Shown: positions 1-8,535 of the stretch, piece after piece
Layout: each line of letters starts with the position of its first letter
Numbering within the stretch: position 1 is the stretch's first letter
Origin: JAPOXR01 sp963664715
GTDB lineage: Bacteria; Pseudomonadota; Alphaproteobacteria; Rhodobacterales; Rhodobacteraceae
DNA: 64,000 nt
Reading direction: 5' to 3'
Assembly (NCBI GenBank): GCA_963664715.2
Contig: CAXXUY010000011.1
Location: forward strand, 62,001 to 126,000
Notes under the pieces: model-generated
Databases searched by the model: none
The model's input: the letters and a program-made list of their open reading frames with translations, nothing else
What the model was told of the DNA's origin: nothing
Made by a program: the position numbers and the translations under genes

Positions 1-1090
1 ATCATCAGGACCAAGCGAGTTGACCGCTCGACCAATTAACGGCAGTTTGAATTCGGTCCACCGTAAACTGCCAGAGAGGTCACGCAGTTGGTGCCGGTTG
101 GCAGAATAGAGTTGTGACCTCCACGAAGCAGGACGGTCAACTCACCATCAGTGTTGCCTGAAATCCGACATTCTGTTCCACGAATACGGGTGATGATCCC
201 TTTCGTACCGGTAGGGAGGAACACTTTCGCAAGGTGCATGCGTCAAAAACCTTCCAGCCGCTGGGCAACGTTCTGGGCGGAGCTTGCATATCTGTCACTT
301 GACAACAGATTTGTTGGCAACAGATTTGTTGGGAGTAGTGATCGTGCGAATGGGCAGAAGCATCCGGGCTGAAGGCGATTGCGTTTTCAACTGCCAATTC
401 GAACCTGAAGTGATGATATGGAATGACCTCTCAATCCGGGGAACTCATTGCGTTGTCACCCTCCTGTCAGTTCAGAGGGAACGGGACGCGTTTTGTGCGA
501 CGGTGGATCGCGCTGAAATCCACAGTCCGGTCACTTACTGAAAGCCATATCCTGCCAGTGACAGAGACGATATCTCGACACCTGCCACTTCTGTTTCTGG
601 CAATCACCTCTTGCCGGAATTCTCAAGTGCCTTACGGGCTACTCCGAGCCGCGCTGGTGAGCAACTGACCGAAATCAAACATGGATAGATTCATAGTCGC
701 CGAAGGCGTCATTTTGTTCAACTAAGCAATTTCGCAAACAAATTCGCCAAACTGGAACATGTCAACTTTAGTGGCCTTTGATCATCGGCTAGGAATCCGA
801 CACGGTCATCAACAACTTGTCGATGCCTCACGGATGGCAGCCCATCGCGACTGTCATTGAGCAGCCTATATTCCGTACGGCACCTGTCTGCACGGCAGAC
901 GCTTCAAGAGTTCCGCTTCCTCCGATGAACATTGATGTCCATCAGCAGTTCTGTTTGAACGCTCGAGAATCCGTCAAAGCTTCGATAGAAAACCAGCAAG
1001 AGAGGATGCCTGGCAAATCTTTGGCAACAAAAGGCGTAAGCAAAGGAAATCCGACGTGTCAATCACGGCGAACTACAAGGTTTGCTGAAT
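1..1090. other. Gene-free stretch with a 15-bp tandem repeat
   Basis: No reading frame here resembles a known protein, and short frames on both strands overlap one another without ribosome-binding sites. The only structure seen is a perfect two-copy tandem repeat of CAACAGATTTGTTGG at 303-317 and 318-332; each copy is itself close to an inverted repeat. The stretch may be decayed DNA left of the glutathione transferase gene. The frame at 817-1305 on the plus strand mostly runs antisense into that gene and is not supported. Confidence 0.5.
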
Positions 1091-1882
1091 TCAAGAACGA
1101 ATCCACAACCTTTCTAGTTCTGGCCAAGCCGCGGACCCGCCTTTGCGATAGGCTTCGATCGCACCGGCTGGAATATGGCTCGCAATCCCGGTTTCGTAAC
1201 TCGGCCGCGCGCGCATGCTGGCGAGCCAGTCGCCGAGAGCCGGGTATTTCGGCATCCACAGGCCGTCGAAGCCAAGGTGGTCAAGCCGGTCCAGGTAGGC
1301 AATGAGTGCGATGTCGACGATGCCAAATTCGCTGCCGCTGACCCAGCGTCCATCCTTCAATGCCGCAGCCATGTCTTCAAAAGTACGGCGGAGGCACATC
1401 AGGGCCTGACCAAGATAGGGTGAGGCCAGGCCGTTGTCGAACAGGTCATGCCTCTTCTTCCTCATGACCGGGTCGGGCATTTTCGCCAGGCTTGCAGCAA
1501 TTTGCTCCTCGCTCTTCTCAGCCAGGATCTTGCGCCGCATGGCGGTAGAGAATGTCAGTGTGTTTATGGCAGCATGTACAGCGACCGTCCGCAACAGCCA
1601 GTGTCTGGCTGCAGTTTCCTCTCCAGTATCTGCAGGCATCAGTTTCCGGCCATTGTATTCCCTGTCGAGATATTCGAGGATCAAGCTCGACTCTACAATC
1701 ACCAAGCCTTTGTCGTTGAGCGTTGGCACAACCGCATCCGGGTTGAGCGCCATGTAGTCCGGGTCAAACTGGTCACCCTTCTGAAGGTCAAGCGTGACGC
1801 TGTCATATTCCAGTTCCAATTCGGCCATGCCCACCCGAACTTTTTGCGAACAAACGCTAGTCGCAGCATGATAGAGCTTCAT
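1091..1882 (-). CDS. Glutathione S-transferase family protein
   Basis: 263 residues. The N-terminal thioredoxin-like half (about 1-80) starts MKLYHAATSVCSQKVRV, with S9 and C11 in the position of the GST active-site loop. It has the cis-proline pair VVP at 51-53 and the glutathione-binding ESS at 64-66 (VESSLILEYLD). An all-helical C-terminal half follows, with the usual D-x-A-L-x-A-Y-L segment (IVDIALIAYLDRL). Such enzymes conjugate glutathione to electrophiles or use it as a cofactor in the cytoplasm; the substrate cannot be read. It is slightly longer than the usual 200-230 residues because of an insertion in the helical domain. No co-directional partner lies nearby, so it appears to be a single-gene unit. 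Confidence 0.85.
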   Translation of the reverse strand: MKLYHAATSVCSQKVRVGMAELELEYDSVTLDLQKGDQFDPDYMALNPDAVVPTLNDKGLVIVESSLILEYLDREYNGRKLMPADTGEETAARHWLLRTVAVHAAINTLTFSTAMRRKILAEKSEEQIAASLAKMPDPVMRKKRHDLFDNGLASPYLGQALMCLRRTFEDMAAALKDGRWVSGSEFGIVDIALIAYLDRLDHLGFDGLWMPKYPALGDWLASMRARPSYETGIASHIPAGAIEAYRKGGSAAWPELERLWIRS

Positions 1883-2831
1883 CAGATTCCGCCTTTAGTT
1901 GTGTCAAGTGTTCCAGACCATGCCGCTTGCAGCGGTTTGACCTGATCATGTCGGTCCGTCCAGCAATCCAATTCGGATCCCGCATTCTGGGTTGCAGGGA
2001 GTTCGGCCGAAACGTTGGCACGCATTGAGAACCAAAACGCCCCGGGGTATCGACTCCATTTTCGGCAAAGTCCTGTCGCGCGAAATCACTGACGCGACAT
2101 CTTGCACAGATTCAGTCAATCGAGTCTTGAACACCGTCCACATTTGGCTTTTCCTGTCGCGCATGGGTAAGCTTATCCTGCATCAATCTGGCAGTGATCC
2201 GGATTTCGTATATGTCACTGACTCCTACAAAGCAGGCGTACCAGGAACAAGACCGATCCCAGCCAACAACACCGAGCCTGGACCAGTTGCTCTCCCCAGA
2301 GACGCCTGCAAGCAGTCCATTTCATCAACAAATCGATACTCAGCGCAGCCAGAGGTCGGAGGAACAAGAAAGGCTGATCGCATGGACAGGCGAAGATGGC
2401 TGCATCGGGTTGAGTTCAAGGACGAGTCCTGTTCTCTTGAAGTGTGACCGGTGTGGCCAACGGAATTGTATCCGTCTATCCGGACCTCCCGTTCAAGAGC
2501 GCTCTTGAGGAGCCAATGCCAACCATTGATAGTGCGCGCTGCGAGGTGATCAGTGGCCAGAATGTAGAGCCGGAAGCTTCGTTCTGACCCGAGAATCTGC
2601 GGAACTGTCACCAACCGGCAGATCACGGCACTTCCGTTGCGCGGGTTGAACTTCGTTGTTTCCTTGACGCGAGCCTGGTTTGCGAACGTCTGGGAGACTT
2701 ACGTCTGCTGCCTGAACGCAGCCATCATCGACACACTTCAAGGCCCGCTGAATCAACGTCCGAGCGCTGCCAGCTGCAGAAAACCTGCGATTGAAAGCCA
2801 GCAGTTCCGTATTGCCGGCAGACGCGAGAAA
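1883..2831. other. Gene-free stretch
   Basis: About 950 bp between the glutathione transferase gene and the end of the ABC operon. The frames on both strands are mutually overlapping, lack recognisable domains and have no convincing ribosome-binding site. It contains the promoter region of the transferase gene next to 1883. Nothing else is supported. Confidence 0.5.
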
Positions 2832-3848
2832 TCACGAAGTCTTGACCGCGGAATGTCCGCCAGCGGATAGCCTTGGGATTTCGCCAAGCACATCCCTGCC
2901 GAGCTGCAGCAGAACATGCGGGATATCAACAAAAATCCAGTTTTCGACCAGCAAGTTGTCTTCACGCCGCCACCAGTCACAGACCCGCATGAAGACGCGC
3001 TTGTTCGTGGCTGGCTGGTCCAGGAAGGGCTTGACCTGAACACCGGTCAGGGAAGGCCATCCTGCGCTGCAGATATAATCGCCGTCGGCGAATCGGCAGG
3101 CATGTTCAGTCATCCCGTTATTCGAAGCACCGCCGGACCAGCCTTCGAAAGCCTCCTCGAATGGAACCTGGAATCCTGCAAAATTCTCCACGCCGGCAAA
3201 GGCGCCGAACGCAGCGGGGCCATACCATGTCATTTTCTCGTGCCAGAACGGGCGCCATGCTTCATCGGGTGTGGCCAAAGCGCGCAACATGGTTGTAACC
3301 ATGTCGACGCTTGACCGGGATCGTGCCGGATCATTGTCATGCCATTGCAGGCCGTCTCCCGTCGCCGGCCCGGGCAGGAATCCGGTGAAGCCTCGCGCTC
3401 TTCCGGGACTGTCGGCAATTGGCCAGACATTTCGATCGATGAGCAGGGCCGGAATGTCCAGGAAAATGTAGCTCTCTGCGGCGCGGCCGTCTTCGATCCT
3501 GTGAAACTCCCCGAAGCGAAGATGCGCCATCGCGCCGGAGGCGGGTATTCCGATCCAGTCCCGTTCAAAATGACCGGTGTAGTGGCCAGTGCATGTTGCC
3601 CACTCGGCCCCCTCGAACTCGCCCGTAAAGGCAATGTAGTCGTTGCGGAAAAGGTGATTGAAGCTGCGGTTCAGGGGAATGATGAAGCGGTCGAGATAGG
3701 CTTCAAACCCTTCAAGCGCGTTGAACGGATGGACAACATTGATCGACGCGGCCGGTGAAAAGAACGTCCGGGCGGAAGCGGCCAGATCGCCGCCGATCCT
3801 GCAACCCTCGACGTAATCCCTGAACGCCTGTTTGGCAGTGCTTCCCAC
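2832..3848 (-). CDS. Protein with two SnoaL-like (NTF2-fold) domains
   Basis: 338 residues. It contains two copies of an NTF2/SnoaL-like fold: one in about 1-165 (MGSTAKQAFRDYVEGC start, HLRFGEFHRIEDGRAAES and an IFLDIPALL-type strand) and a second in about 180-330, which repeats the pattern and ends with NWIFVDIPHVLLQLG. The repeated Y/W-I-F-x-D-I-P motif (YIFLDIP, NWIFVDIP) shows the duplication. Members of this fold act as cyclases, isomerases, hydrolases or small-molecule binders, so no reaction can be assigned. The gene starts 4 bp after the upstream permease ends, so it is the last gene of the sugar-type ABC operon and probably acts on the imported compound. Confidence 0.75.
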   Translation of the reverse strand: MGSTAKQAFRDYVEGCRIGGDLAASARTFFSPAASINVVHPFNALEGFEAYLDRFIIPLNRSFNHLFRNDYIAFTGEFEGAEWATCTGHYTGHFERDWIGIPASGAMAHLRFGEFHRIEDGRAAESYIFLDIPALLIDRNVWPIADSPGRARGFTGFLPGPATGDGLQWHDNDPARSRSSVDMVTTMLRALATPDEAWRPFWHEKMTWYGPAAFGAFAGVENFAGFQVPFEEAFEGWSGGASNNGMTEHACRFADGDYICSAGWPSLTGVQVKPFLDQPATNKRVFMRVCDWWRREDNLLVENWIFVDIPHVLLQLGRDVLGEIPRLSAGGHSAVKTS

Positions 3849-3851
3849 CGG

Positions 3852-4733
3852 TCAGCCCTTGACCGCGCCGGCGGTAAGCCCGCTGACAATCTGGCGCTGG
3901 AAGAACATCACGAGGATGAACAGCGGCACGGTGGCCGAGACCACTGCTGACACCGCGAACATGACGTTGCCCTCGGTGTATGTGGTGCCAAGGAAGGCCG
4001 CGATTTCCGGGACCATGGTTCGGTTGGTTTCGCTCAGCAGCATGGACGTCACGGCGAAGTCGTTATAGGCTAGCAGGAACGAGAACAGGCCCGTGGTAAT
4101 GACGCCGGGCCACATCACCGGAATAATCACGTAGCGGAATGCCTGGAACTGGGTGCTGCCATCAACCTTGGCGCTCTCGTCAAGCTCCTTCGGAATCTTC
4201 TGGAAGAAGGCATGCAACATCCAGAGCGTAAATGGCTGGTTGATCGCCACAAGCACGATGATTGTCGTCGGAAGGATTCCCCAGACATTCCATTCGAAGA
4301 AAGGCAGCAGATAACCCGCTACCAGCGTGATTGGCGGCATGGCGCGGAAGATGAGTGCGGTGATCAGGAGCCAGAAGGTATAGCGATACGAGGAGCGCGA
4401 AAGTGCATAGCCACCGAGCGTACCGATGGTCAGCGATGTGCAGACAACGAAGAAACAGACAATGGCGGTATTTATGACGTTGCGCCAGAATTCTTCCTGC
4501 ACCCAGGCACCGTGATACCCAGCGCCGGTAAAGGGACGATCGTAAGCGGCCTTGGTCCGTTCCCCGGTCAGCGCGTTGGTCCAGTTGGCAATCGAGAAAA
4601 AATCGAGTTCAACCTTGAAGGAACCCCAGACTGTCCAGATGAACGGAAAGGCGGCGAGGATGAACCACCCGACAACAAACGCGCCGATCGCAAGCTGCAG
4701 GCCGGTGGACCGTCTCTGTGCTGCCACGCTCAC
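3852..4733 (-). CDS. Carbohydrate ABC transporter permease (MalG type)
   Basis: 293 residues with about six membrane segments and the EAA cytoplasmic loop typical of binding-protein-dependent permeases (PKELDESAKVDGSTQFQAF, around 195-215), which contacts the ATPase. The long periplasmic loop after the first membrane segment (WTNALTGERTKAAYDRP) is usual for the second permease of sugar importers. Its start lies 3 bp downstream of the preceding permease's stop. It would form the channel with that permease. No ATP-binding subunit is encoded in the operon, so it probably borrows one encoded elsewhere. Confidence 0.9.
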   Translation of the reverse strand: MSVAAQRRSTGLQLAIGAFVVGWFILAAFPFIWTVWGSFKVELDFFSIANWTNALTGERTKAAYDRPFTGAGYHGAWVQEEFWRNVINTAIVCFFVVCTSLTIGTLGGYALSRSSYRYTFWLLITALIFRAMPPITLVAGYLLPFFEWNVWGILPTTIIVLVAINQPFTLWMLHAFFQKIPKELDESAKVDGSTQFQAFRYVIIPVMWPGVITTGLFSFLLAYNDFAVTSMLLSETNRTMVPEIAAFLGTTYTEGNVMFAVSAVVSATVPLFILVMFFQRQIVSGLTAGAVKG

Positions 4734-4736
4734 CTG

Positions 4737-5795
4737 TCAGGCCTTTCTCTGGAAGTCTTGCCAGGTGCGCACCAGCACAGGCGAAAGCAGGATGGCAACA
4801 CCGATTATTGTCAGGACCGACGAGGCAGATGCGGCGGATAACTGGCGGGTCTCGCCACCAAGGTCGTTGAAGATAATCCAGCTGAGGCTGGTCGCGTGCG
4901 CCGAGGCATTGAATCCGACAATCGGCTCAAAGACCCTGAAGTTGTCCATCAACTGAATGAGAGCCACAAATGTCACGAGAGGCATAAGGTGCGGAACGAC
5001 AACGTATCTGACGCGTTGCCAGCGCGAGGCCCCGTCGATCATCGCCGACTCGATCTGGTCCTGCGGAAGGGTCTGAAGGCCCGCATAGAATACGACGAAG
5101 GCAAAGGGGGCAGCATGCCAGACCCCGTAGACGATCAGCATGATCCAGGTCAGGCCGGTCGAAGCCTTCAACGAGAAATTGGGATCCCCGGCAATGGCGA
5201 CAAGCGCAGAACCCACGATCCCCCTGCTGTCTACCATCCAGAAGAGAATCAGTGAGCCGATCAGCGGAGTCACGATCATCGGAAGAAGCGAGAAGAAGAT
5301 CATCAGCCCCTTGAGGTGCCGATGCAGTGAATTGACTGCCAGCGCGATCATCATCCCGAGGACGATCAGAAGTGGGGTAACGACAAATGTGAATGTGACC
5401 GTGAAACTCAGTGCGCGGTACAATGGCAGATTGAATATTCGATTCGAGAATTCCCTCCAGGTTGCGGATGCAGCCCACGCCTCCCTCACCTCGGCCACTG
5501 CCAGATGGCCGCGGTCGAGGAAGATGTCGAACCCGACGAAGCGGCCGAGCGGCTCTGCTTCCCGCAGGGCGCGTGTCGCCTCGTGGTCCATGGCGGTTTC
5601 TGTCTTGCATCCGACCAGCGGAACACAGTTCTCGACCTCGCGCAGCACTGCCTCGTGCGGGGCAAAGACAGACTGGAAGACCACGGAGACAATGGGCATC
5701 GCGATGAACAACAGCATCGCCATCCCTGTCGGAAGAAAGAACCAGAAAAAGGTCTTGTGCCGCATGGCGGTGATCCGGAATGCCCGAGGTGGCAA
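4737..5795 (-). CDS. Carbohydrate ABC transporter permease (MalF/UgpA type)
   Basis: 352 residues. The N-terminal membrane helix (FFWFFLPTGMAMLLFIAMPI) is followed by a periplasmic region of about 90 residues containing two cysteines (VENCVPLVGCKTE), then five more membrane segments. The EAA loop is LPQDQIESAMIDGASRWQR. It pairs with the downstream permease to form the membrane channel of a sugar-type importer. It lies 36 bp downstream of the binding-protein gene in the same operon. Membrane protein of the inner membrane; substrate unknown. Confidence 0.9.
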   Translation of the reverse strand: MPPRAFRITAMRHKTFFWFFLPTGMAMLLFIAMPIVSVVFQSVFAPHEAVLREVENCVPLVGCKTETAMDHEATRALREAEPLGRFVGFDIFLDRGHLAVAEVREAWAASATWREFSNRIFNLPLYRALSFTVTFTFVVTPLLIVLGMMIALAVNSLHRHLKGLMIFFSLLPMIVTPLIGSLILFWMVDSRGIVGSALVAIAGDPNFSLKASTGLTWIMLIVYGVWHAAPFAFVVFYAGLQTLPQDQIESAMIDGASRWQRVRYVVVPHLMPLVTFVALIQLMDNFRVFEPIVGFNASAHATSLSWIIFNDLGGETRQLSAASASSVLTIIGVAILLSPVLVRTWQDFQRKA

Positions 5796-5831
5796 GCGGC
5801 CGCGTCAGCCGCCCGCCACCATGGCTTCAGC

Positions 5832-7067
5832 CTACAGGAAACCCTTTTCAGTTGCAGCCGCGATGTAGGCAGCTTCAACATCGGCCAATGCCTGTTCAGC
5901 AGATTCCTTGCCTTGGAGGAAATCTGCCAGTTCGTTGCCGAGGGCAGTATGGATAAGTCCCATATAGGGCAGCATCGGATAGGGAGTCGTGCCCATCTTG
6001 GCCGCTTCGAACACGCCCATGGCCGCATCGGTCGGTTGGTAGCCTTCGATCAGCCAGACGGCCAGCAGACTGGTTTCCTCGTTCAGCATCTCTGGTCGGA
6101 TTGCATGCTTCATCGCCAGGAAGGTAGCTTCGGCATCCTCATCGGAGATGTGCCTTCCGACGGTCCATCCGTCCCACCAGAGCGTCGATGCCGGGATCGA
6201 ACCGCCGCCAACGGTCATCGGACCTGCAATCGCGTGGCCATTCTTGACTTCTTCCATAACTCCCTCGGTTGTGGGCTGCGTTGCCGCGCGTGAGCCCCAC
6301 ATGTTCAGCAAAGCCACGTTGCCGGCACGGTATTCCGCGTTGGTGGCGTTCGAGTCATGAGTCAGGAAATCGGGGTTCATGTACTCCGTCAGGGCCTTCA
6401 TCAATTCAAGCGTCTTGATGCCGGCTTCCGAATTCACATTCGGCTCTGCAGTGCCCGCCTTGAAGTGGGTGCCACCGAATCCGATGAAGATATTGTTGAA
6501 CTCCTGGGCAAGATTCCAGCCTGCGGCATAGGCGCCGCCAACCGGATTTTCCATGATGCCCTGATCGCGGATCATCTGCGCGGCAGCAAGCAGCTCTTCG
6601 TATGTCTTGGGAGGCTCGACGCCGATCTGCTCCAGGATGTCCTTGCGGTACATGAGGTGCTGGGCATTCGCCATGAACGCCACTGCCATGATGTCATCCC
6701 CGATCTTGATGAGTTGCCCTGGCTGAAGGTCCTGGCCGTGCATCGCCACCAGGTCGTTCAAGGGCCGAATGATATCTTCATTCATCAATGCCACGATGGA
6801 CGAGTTGGCGATAATGGCGGTCGTGTATTCAGATGGGTCGCTCGAAAGGCCGGCGACGTTGATCTTCTGGTGGTCGGCCGTGAGGTTCTTGGTGACCTCC
6901 ACTGTATCCGAGGCACATTCTTCGGCGCCCGAGCCGACGGTCTGGATTGCCGGAAACTCGTTTCCCACGATGCTGACGCGGCCTGACGAAATGCCGCAAT
7001 CCGCCAATGCGGCACTTCCCAGTACCAGCGCGGTCGCGCCTGCCAGTGAAATTCTTGTCAATTGCAT
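5832..7067 (-). CDS. Sugar-type ABC transporter solute-binding protein
   Basis: 411 residues. It begins with a Sec signal peptide (MQLTRISLAGATALVLGSAALA, cleavage near residue 22), followed by a family 1 extracellular solute-binding fold: PLNDLVAMHG, YRKDILEQIGVEPPKTYEEL and a WWDGWTVGRH segment in the ligand cleft. An AAGGAGTG ribosome-binding site precedes the ATG. It would capture the substrate in the periplasm and deliver it to the two permeases downstream. The ligand cannot be inferred. Because udh and a lactonase lie 5 kb away on the same strand, a uronate or aldonate is a reasonable guess, but only a guess. Confidence 0.88.
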   Translation of the reverse strand: MQLTRISLAGATALVLGSAALADCGISSGRVSIVGNEFPAIQTVGSGAEECASDTVEVTKNLTADHQKINVAGLSSDPSEYTTAIIANSSIVALMNEDIIRPLNDLVAMHGQDLQPGQLIKIGDDIMAVAFMANAQHLMYRKDILEQIGVEPPKTYEELLAAAQMIRDQGIMENPVGGAYAAGWNLAQEFNNIFIGFGGTHFKAGTAEPNVNSEAGIKTLELMKALTEYMNPDFLTHDSNATNAEYRAGNVALLNMWGSRAATQPTTEGVMEEVKNGHAIAGPMTVGGGSIPASTLWWDGWTVGRHISDEDAEATFLAMKHAIRPEMLNEETSLLAVWLIEGYQPTDAAMGVFEAAKMGTTPYPMLPYMGLIHTALGNELADFLQGKESAEQALADVEAAYIAAATEKGFL

Positions 7068-7632
7068 TGATGTTCACTCCTTGCTGCAAATTGAATTGAC
7101 CTTGATGGATGTACTCTCTTGTTACACCAAACTTGCATGCTGCGAAAGTTGCATACGAATGCAAGACGGGTCTCATTCACTGGCGGTAAAAGTCAAGAAT
7201 TGCGGTCCCTTCAGGATTTCGATGTTGTATGGCCAGGCCACCAACACCGCAGAACATGCAGGTTGACCGCGAACTCCAGCCCGTACTTCCTCAAGCCAAG
7301 GTCTCCCGGTGCAAGCAGGCAAACTGCAGCGCCTGAAGTTTCCGACAAGGTCGGCGGGACGCGGATCAATGTACTGTCCGACTTCCATTCAGGTGCCGCA
7401 GGCCTTCCAGGCCGGAGACTCTGCGGGACGGGATGCTTCATGCTGCCTGCACACGCCTGCGCCGCAGCAATGTGCACCCGGGTCAGCTACCGAGACTGGG
7501 AACCGGCCTGTCAGAATCGTCCGACCAGAATCCTCCCGAAGTTCTCAAGTCCGACACGGGCGTCGGAAACACTTGAACCGGCCAATTGCCGGCTACCGGC
7601 GACATGGAACGCAGGCCGACTCCATGGGTCGG
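7068..7632. other. Intergenic stretch upstream of the ABC operon
   Basis: 565 bp between the binding-protein gene start (7067) and the PIN toxin stop. The promoter of the ABC operon must lie in the left part; the AT-rich segment near 7080-7150 is the most likely place, but no clear -35/-10 pair was identified. The short frames further right (7173-7477, both strands) have no recognisable domain. Confidence 0.4.
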
Positions 7633-8040
7633 CTATGAAGCCAGACTGTCCTGCCCGAATGGTGACCGGAAGCCCAGTTCTTCCGCAATCCGGCCCTGGA
7701 TTTCGTCAAGGGTGAAAAAACACAGCTTGTCGGGCCGGGGCGAGACATAGAGTGCAACGGCGACGTGCCAGAGATCTGCACCCCGCAGGCATCCCGTGTC
7801 GAGTACCGATGCGAGTTCCGGAGAAAGGGTCCTTTCAGGAATGACCCACTCGATTCCCGCGACAGCACGCTCATGGAAGCTCAGATTCTCGCGCAGGAAC
7901 GCGGCACGTAATTCCGCTTCAAGCAGGTTGGACGATATCAGCCGGGAGAAACTGCCCAGGAGTTCCGCGTAAGTGGATGCTTCGGATTCGCCGAACGCAA
8001 TCGCGGCCAACACGGAAGTGTCAACATACGCCACGTTCAT
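7633..8040 (-). CDS. PIN-domain toxin (VapC-like ribonuclease)
   Basis: 135 residues, the usual length of VapC toxins. The acidic metal-binding set of PIN nucleases is present: D7 in YVDTSVL, E41/E43 in LLEAELRAAF, D89 in GADLWHVA and D112 in FTLDE. Such toxins cleave RNA, often tRNA or rRNA, when their antitoxin is lost. The ATG overlaps the stop of the upstream Phd-type antitoxin by four bases (ATGA), showing translational coupling. The toxin frame looks intact although the antitoxin frame carries a nonsense codon. The toxin may therefore be poorly translated or kept in check by another antitoxin. Confidence 0.85.
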   Translation of the reverse strand: MNVAYVDTSVLAAIAFGESEASTYAELLGSFSRLISSNLLEAELRAAFLRENLSFHERAVAGIEWVIPERTLSPELASVLDTGCLRGADLWHVAVALYVSPRPDKLCFFTLDEIQGRIAEELGFRSPFGQDSLAS

Positions 8041-8315
8041 TCGTCGCGCTCGGCGAGAAACCGCGCAAGCGCACCCGGCCGGTTTCCGGTCGGCCGCAAC
8101 GTTTCCTTCGGCATCATCGGGCGCAACAACGAGCCGCTGCGTTCGAGTTCTCTCAGGCGTTCATCAAGACCGGGCTCCGACCGGCGCTCGATCGCCCGGA
8201 TCTCTGCCACCGGCTCTCCGCGGAAAGTGACAGTGATCGTCCTTCCAGCACGTACCTGGCGAATGACCTCCGAAAACCGGGCCTTGGCTTCGTAGACGGA
8301 TTAGGTGACACCCAT
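8037..8315 (-). pseudogene. Phd/YefM-type antitoxin with an early TAA codon
   Basis: Reading from the ATG at 8315 gives MGVT, then TAA at 8301-8303, then about 87 sense codons to a TGA that overlaps the toxin start. The part after the stop begins SVYEAKARFSEVIRQV, the classic N-terminus of prevent-host-death antitoxins, followed by TVTFRGEPVAEI and a toxin-binding tail ending RFLAERDE. No ATG, GTG or TTG lies in frame close after the TAA that would keep the DNA-binding N-terminus; the first downstream GTG is about 38 codons on, in PVAEI. It is therefore either a nonsense mutation or a sequencing error. The frame is too broken to appear as an ordinary ORF. Confidence 0.8.
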
Positions 8316-8327
8316 TCAACGATACTA

Positions 8328-8344
8328 ACTAGTCTGACTAGTCA
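8328..8344. promoter_or_regulatory. Palindromic candidate operator of the Phd/PIN pair
   Basis: Two ACTAGT hexamers sit 9 bp apart (8328-8333 and 8337-8342). The second is inside the perfect 10-bp palindrome TGACTAGTCA at 8335-8344. The pair lies 13-29 bp upstream of the antitoxin ATG, where Phd/YefM antitoxins usually bind twin palindromes to repress their own operon. The role is inferred from position and symmetry only. Confidence 0.5.
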
Positions 8345-8535
8345 TGACAAGCGCAACAACAGGACAGTCCAGGGAAGGTCTTCCTCGAAATCCTGCAAGA
8401 GCGGGGCATCTCCCCAAACCCGCCATCAATGGTTGGACACAGGCCTGTCTTGGCGTCTTCCGAGTTGATCCGCGGACCGCGGCTGGCTCCTGCCATTCGA
8501 ATTCGAAACTGTGGGAAGCGGGGCTTCCGGGAACG

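Noticed and set aside
360..410. TTCGAAC-type sequence resembling a tRNA T-loop
   Set aside because: No acceptor or anticodon stem can be formed around it. The same test failed for the TTCGAACCC near 20024.
817..1305. A 162-residue plus-strand frame left of the glutathione transferase gene
   Set aside because: Its second half is antisense to the transferase and its first half has no recognisable features.
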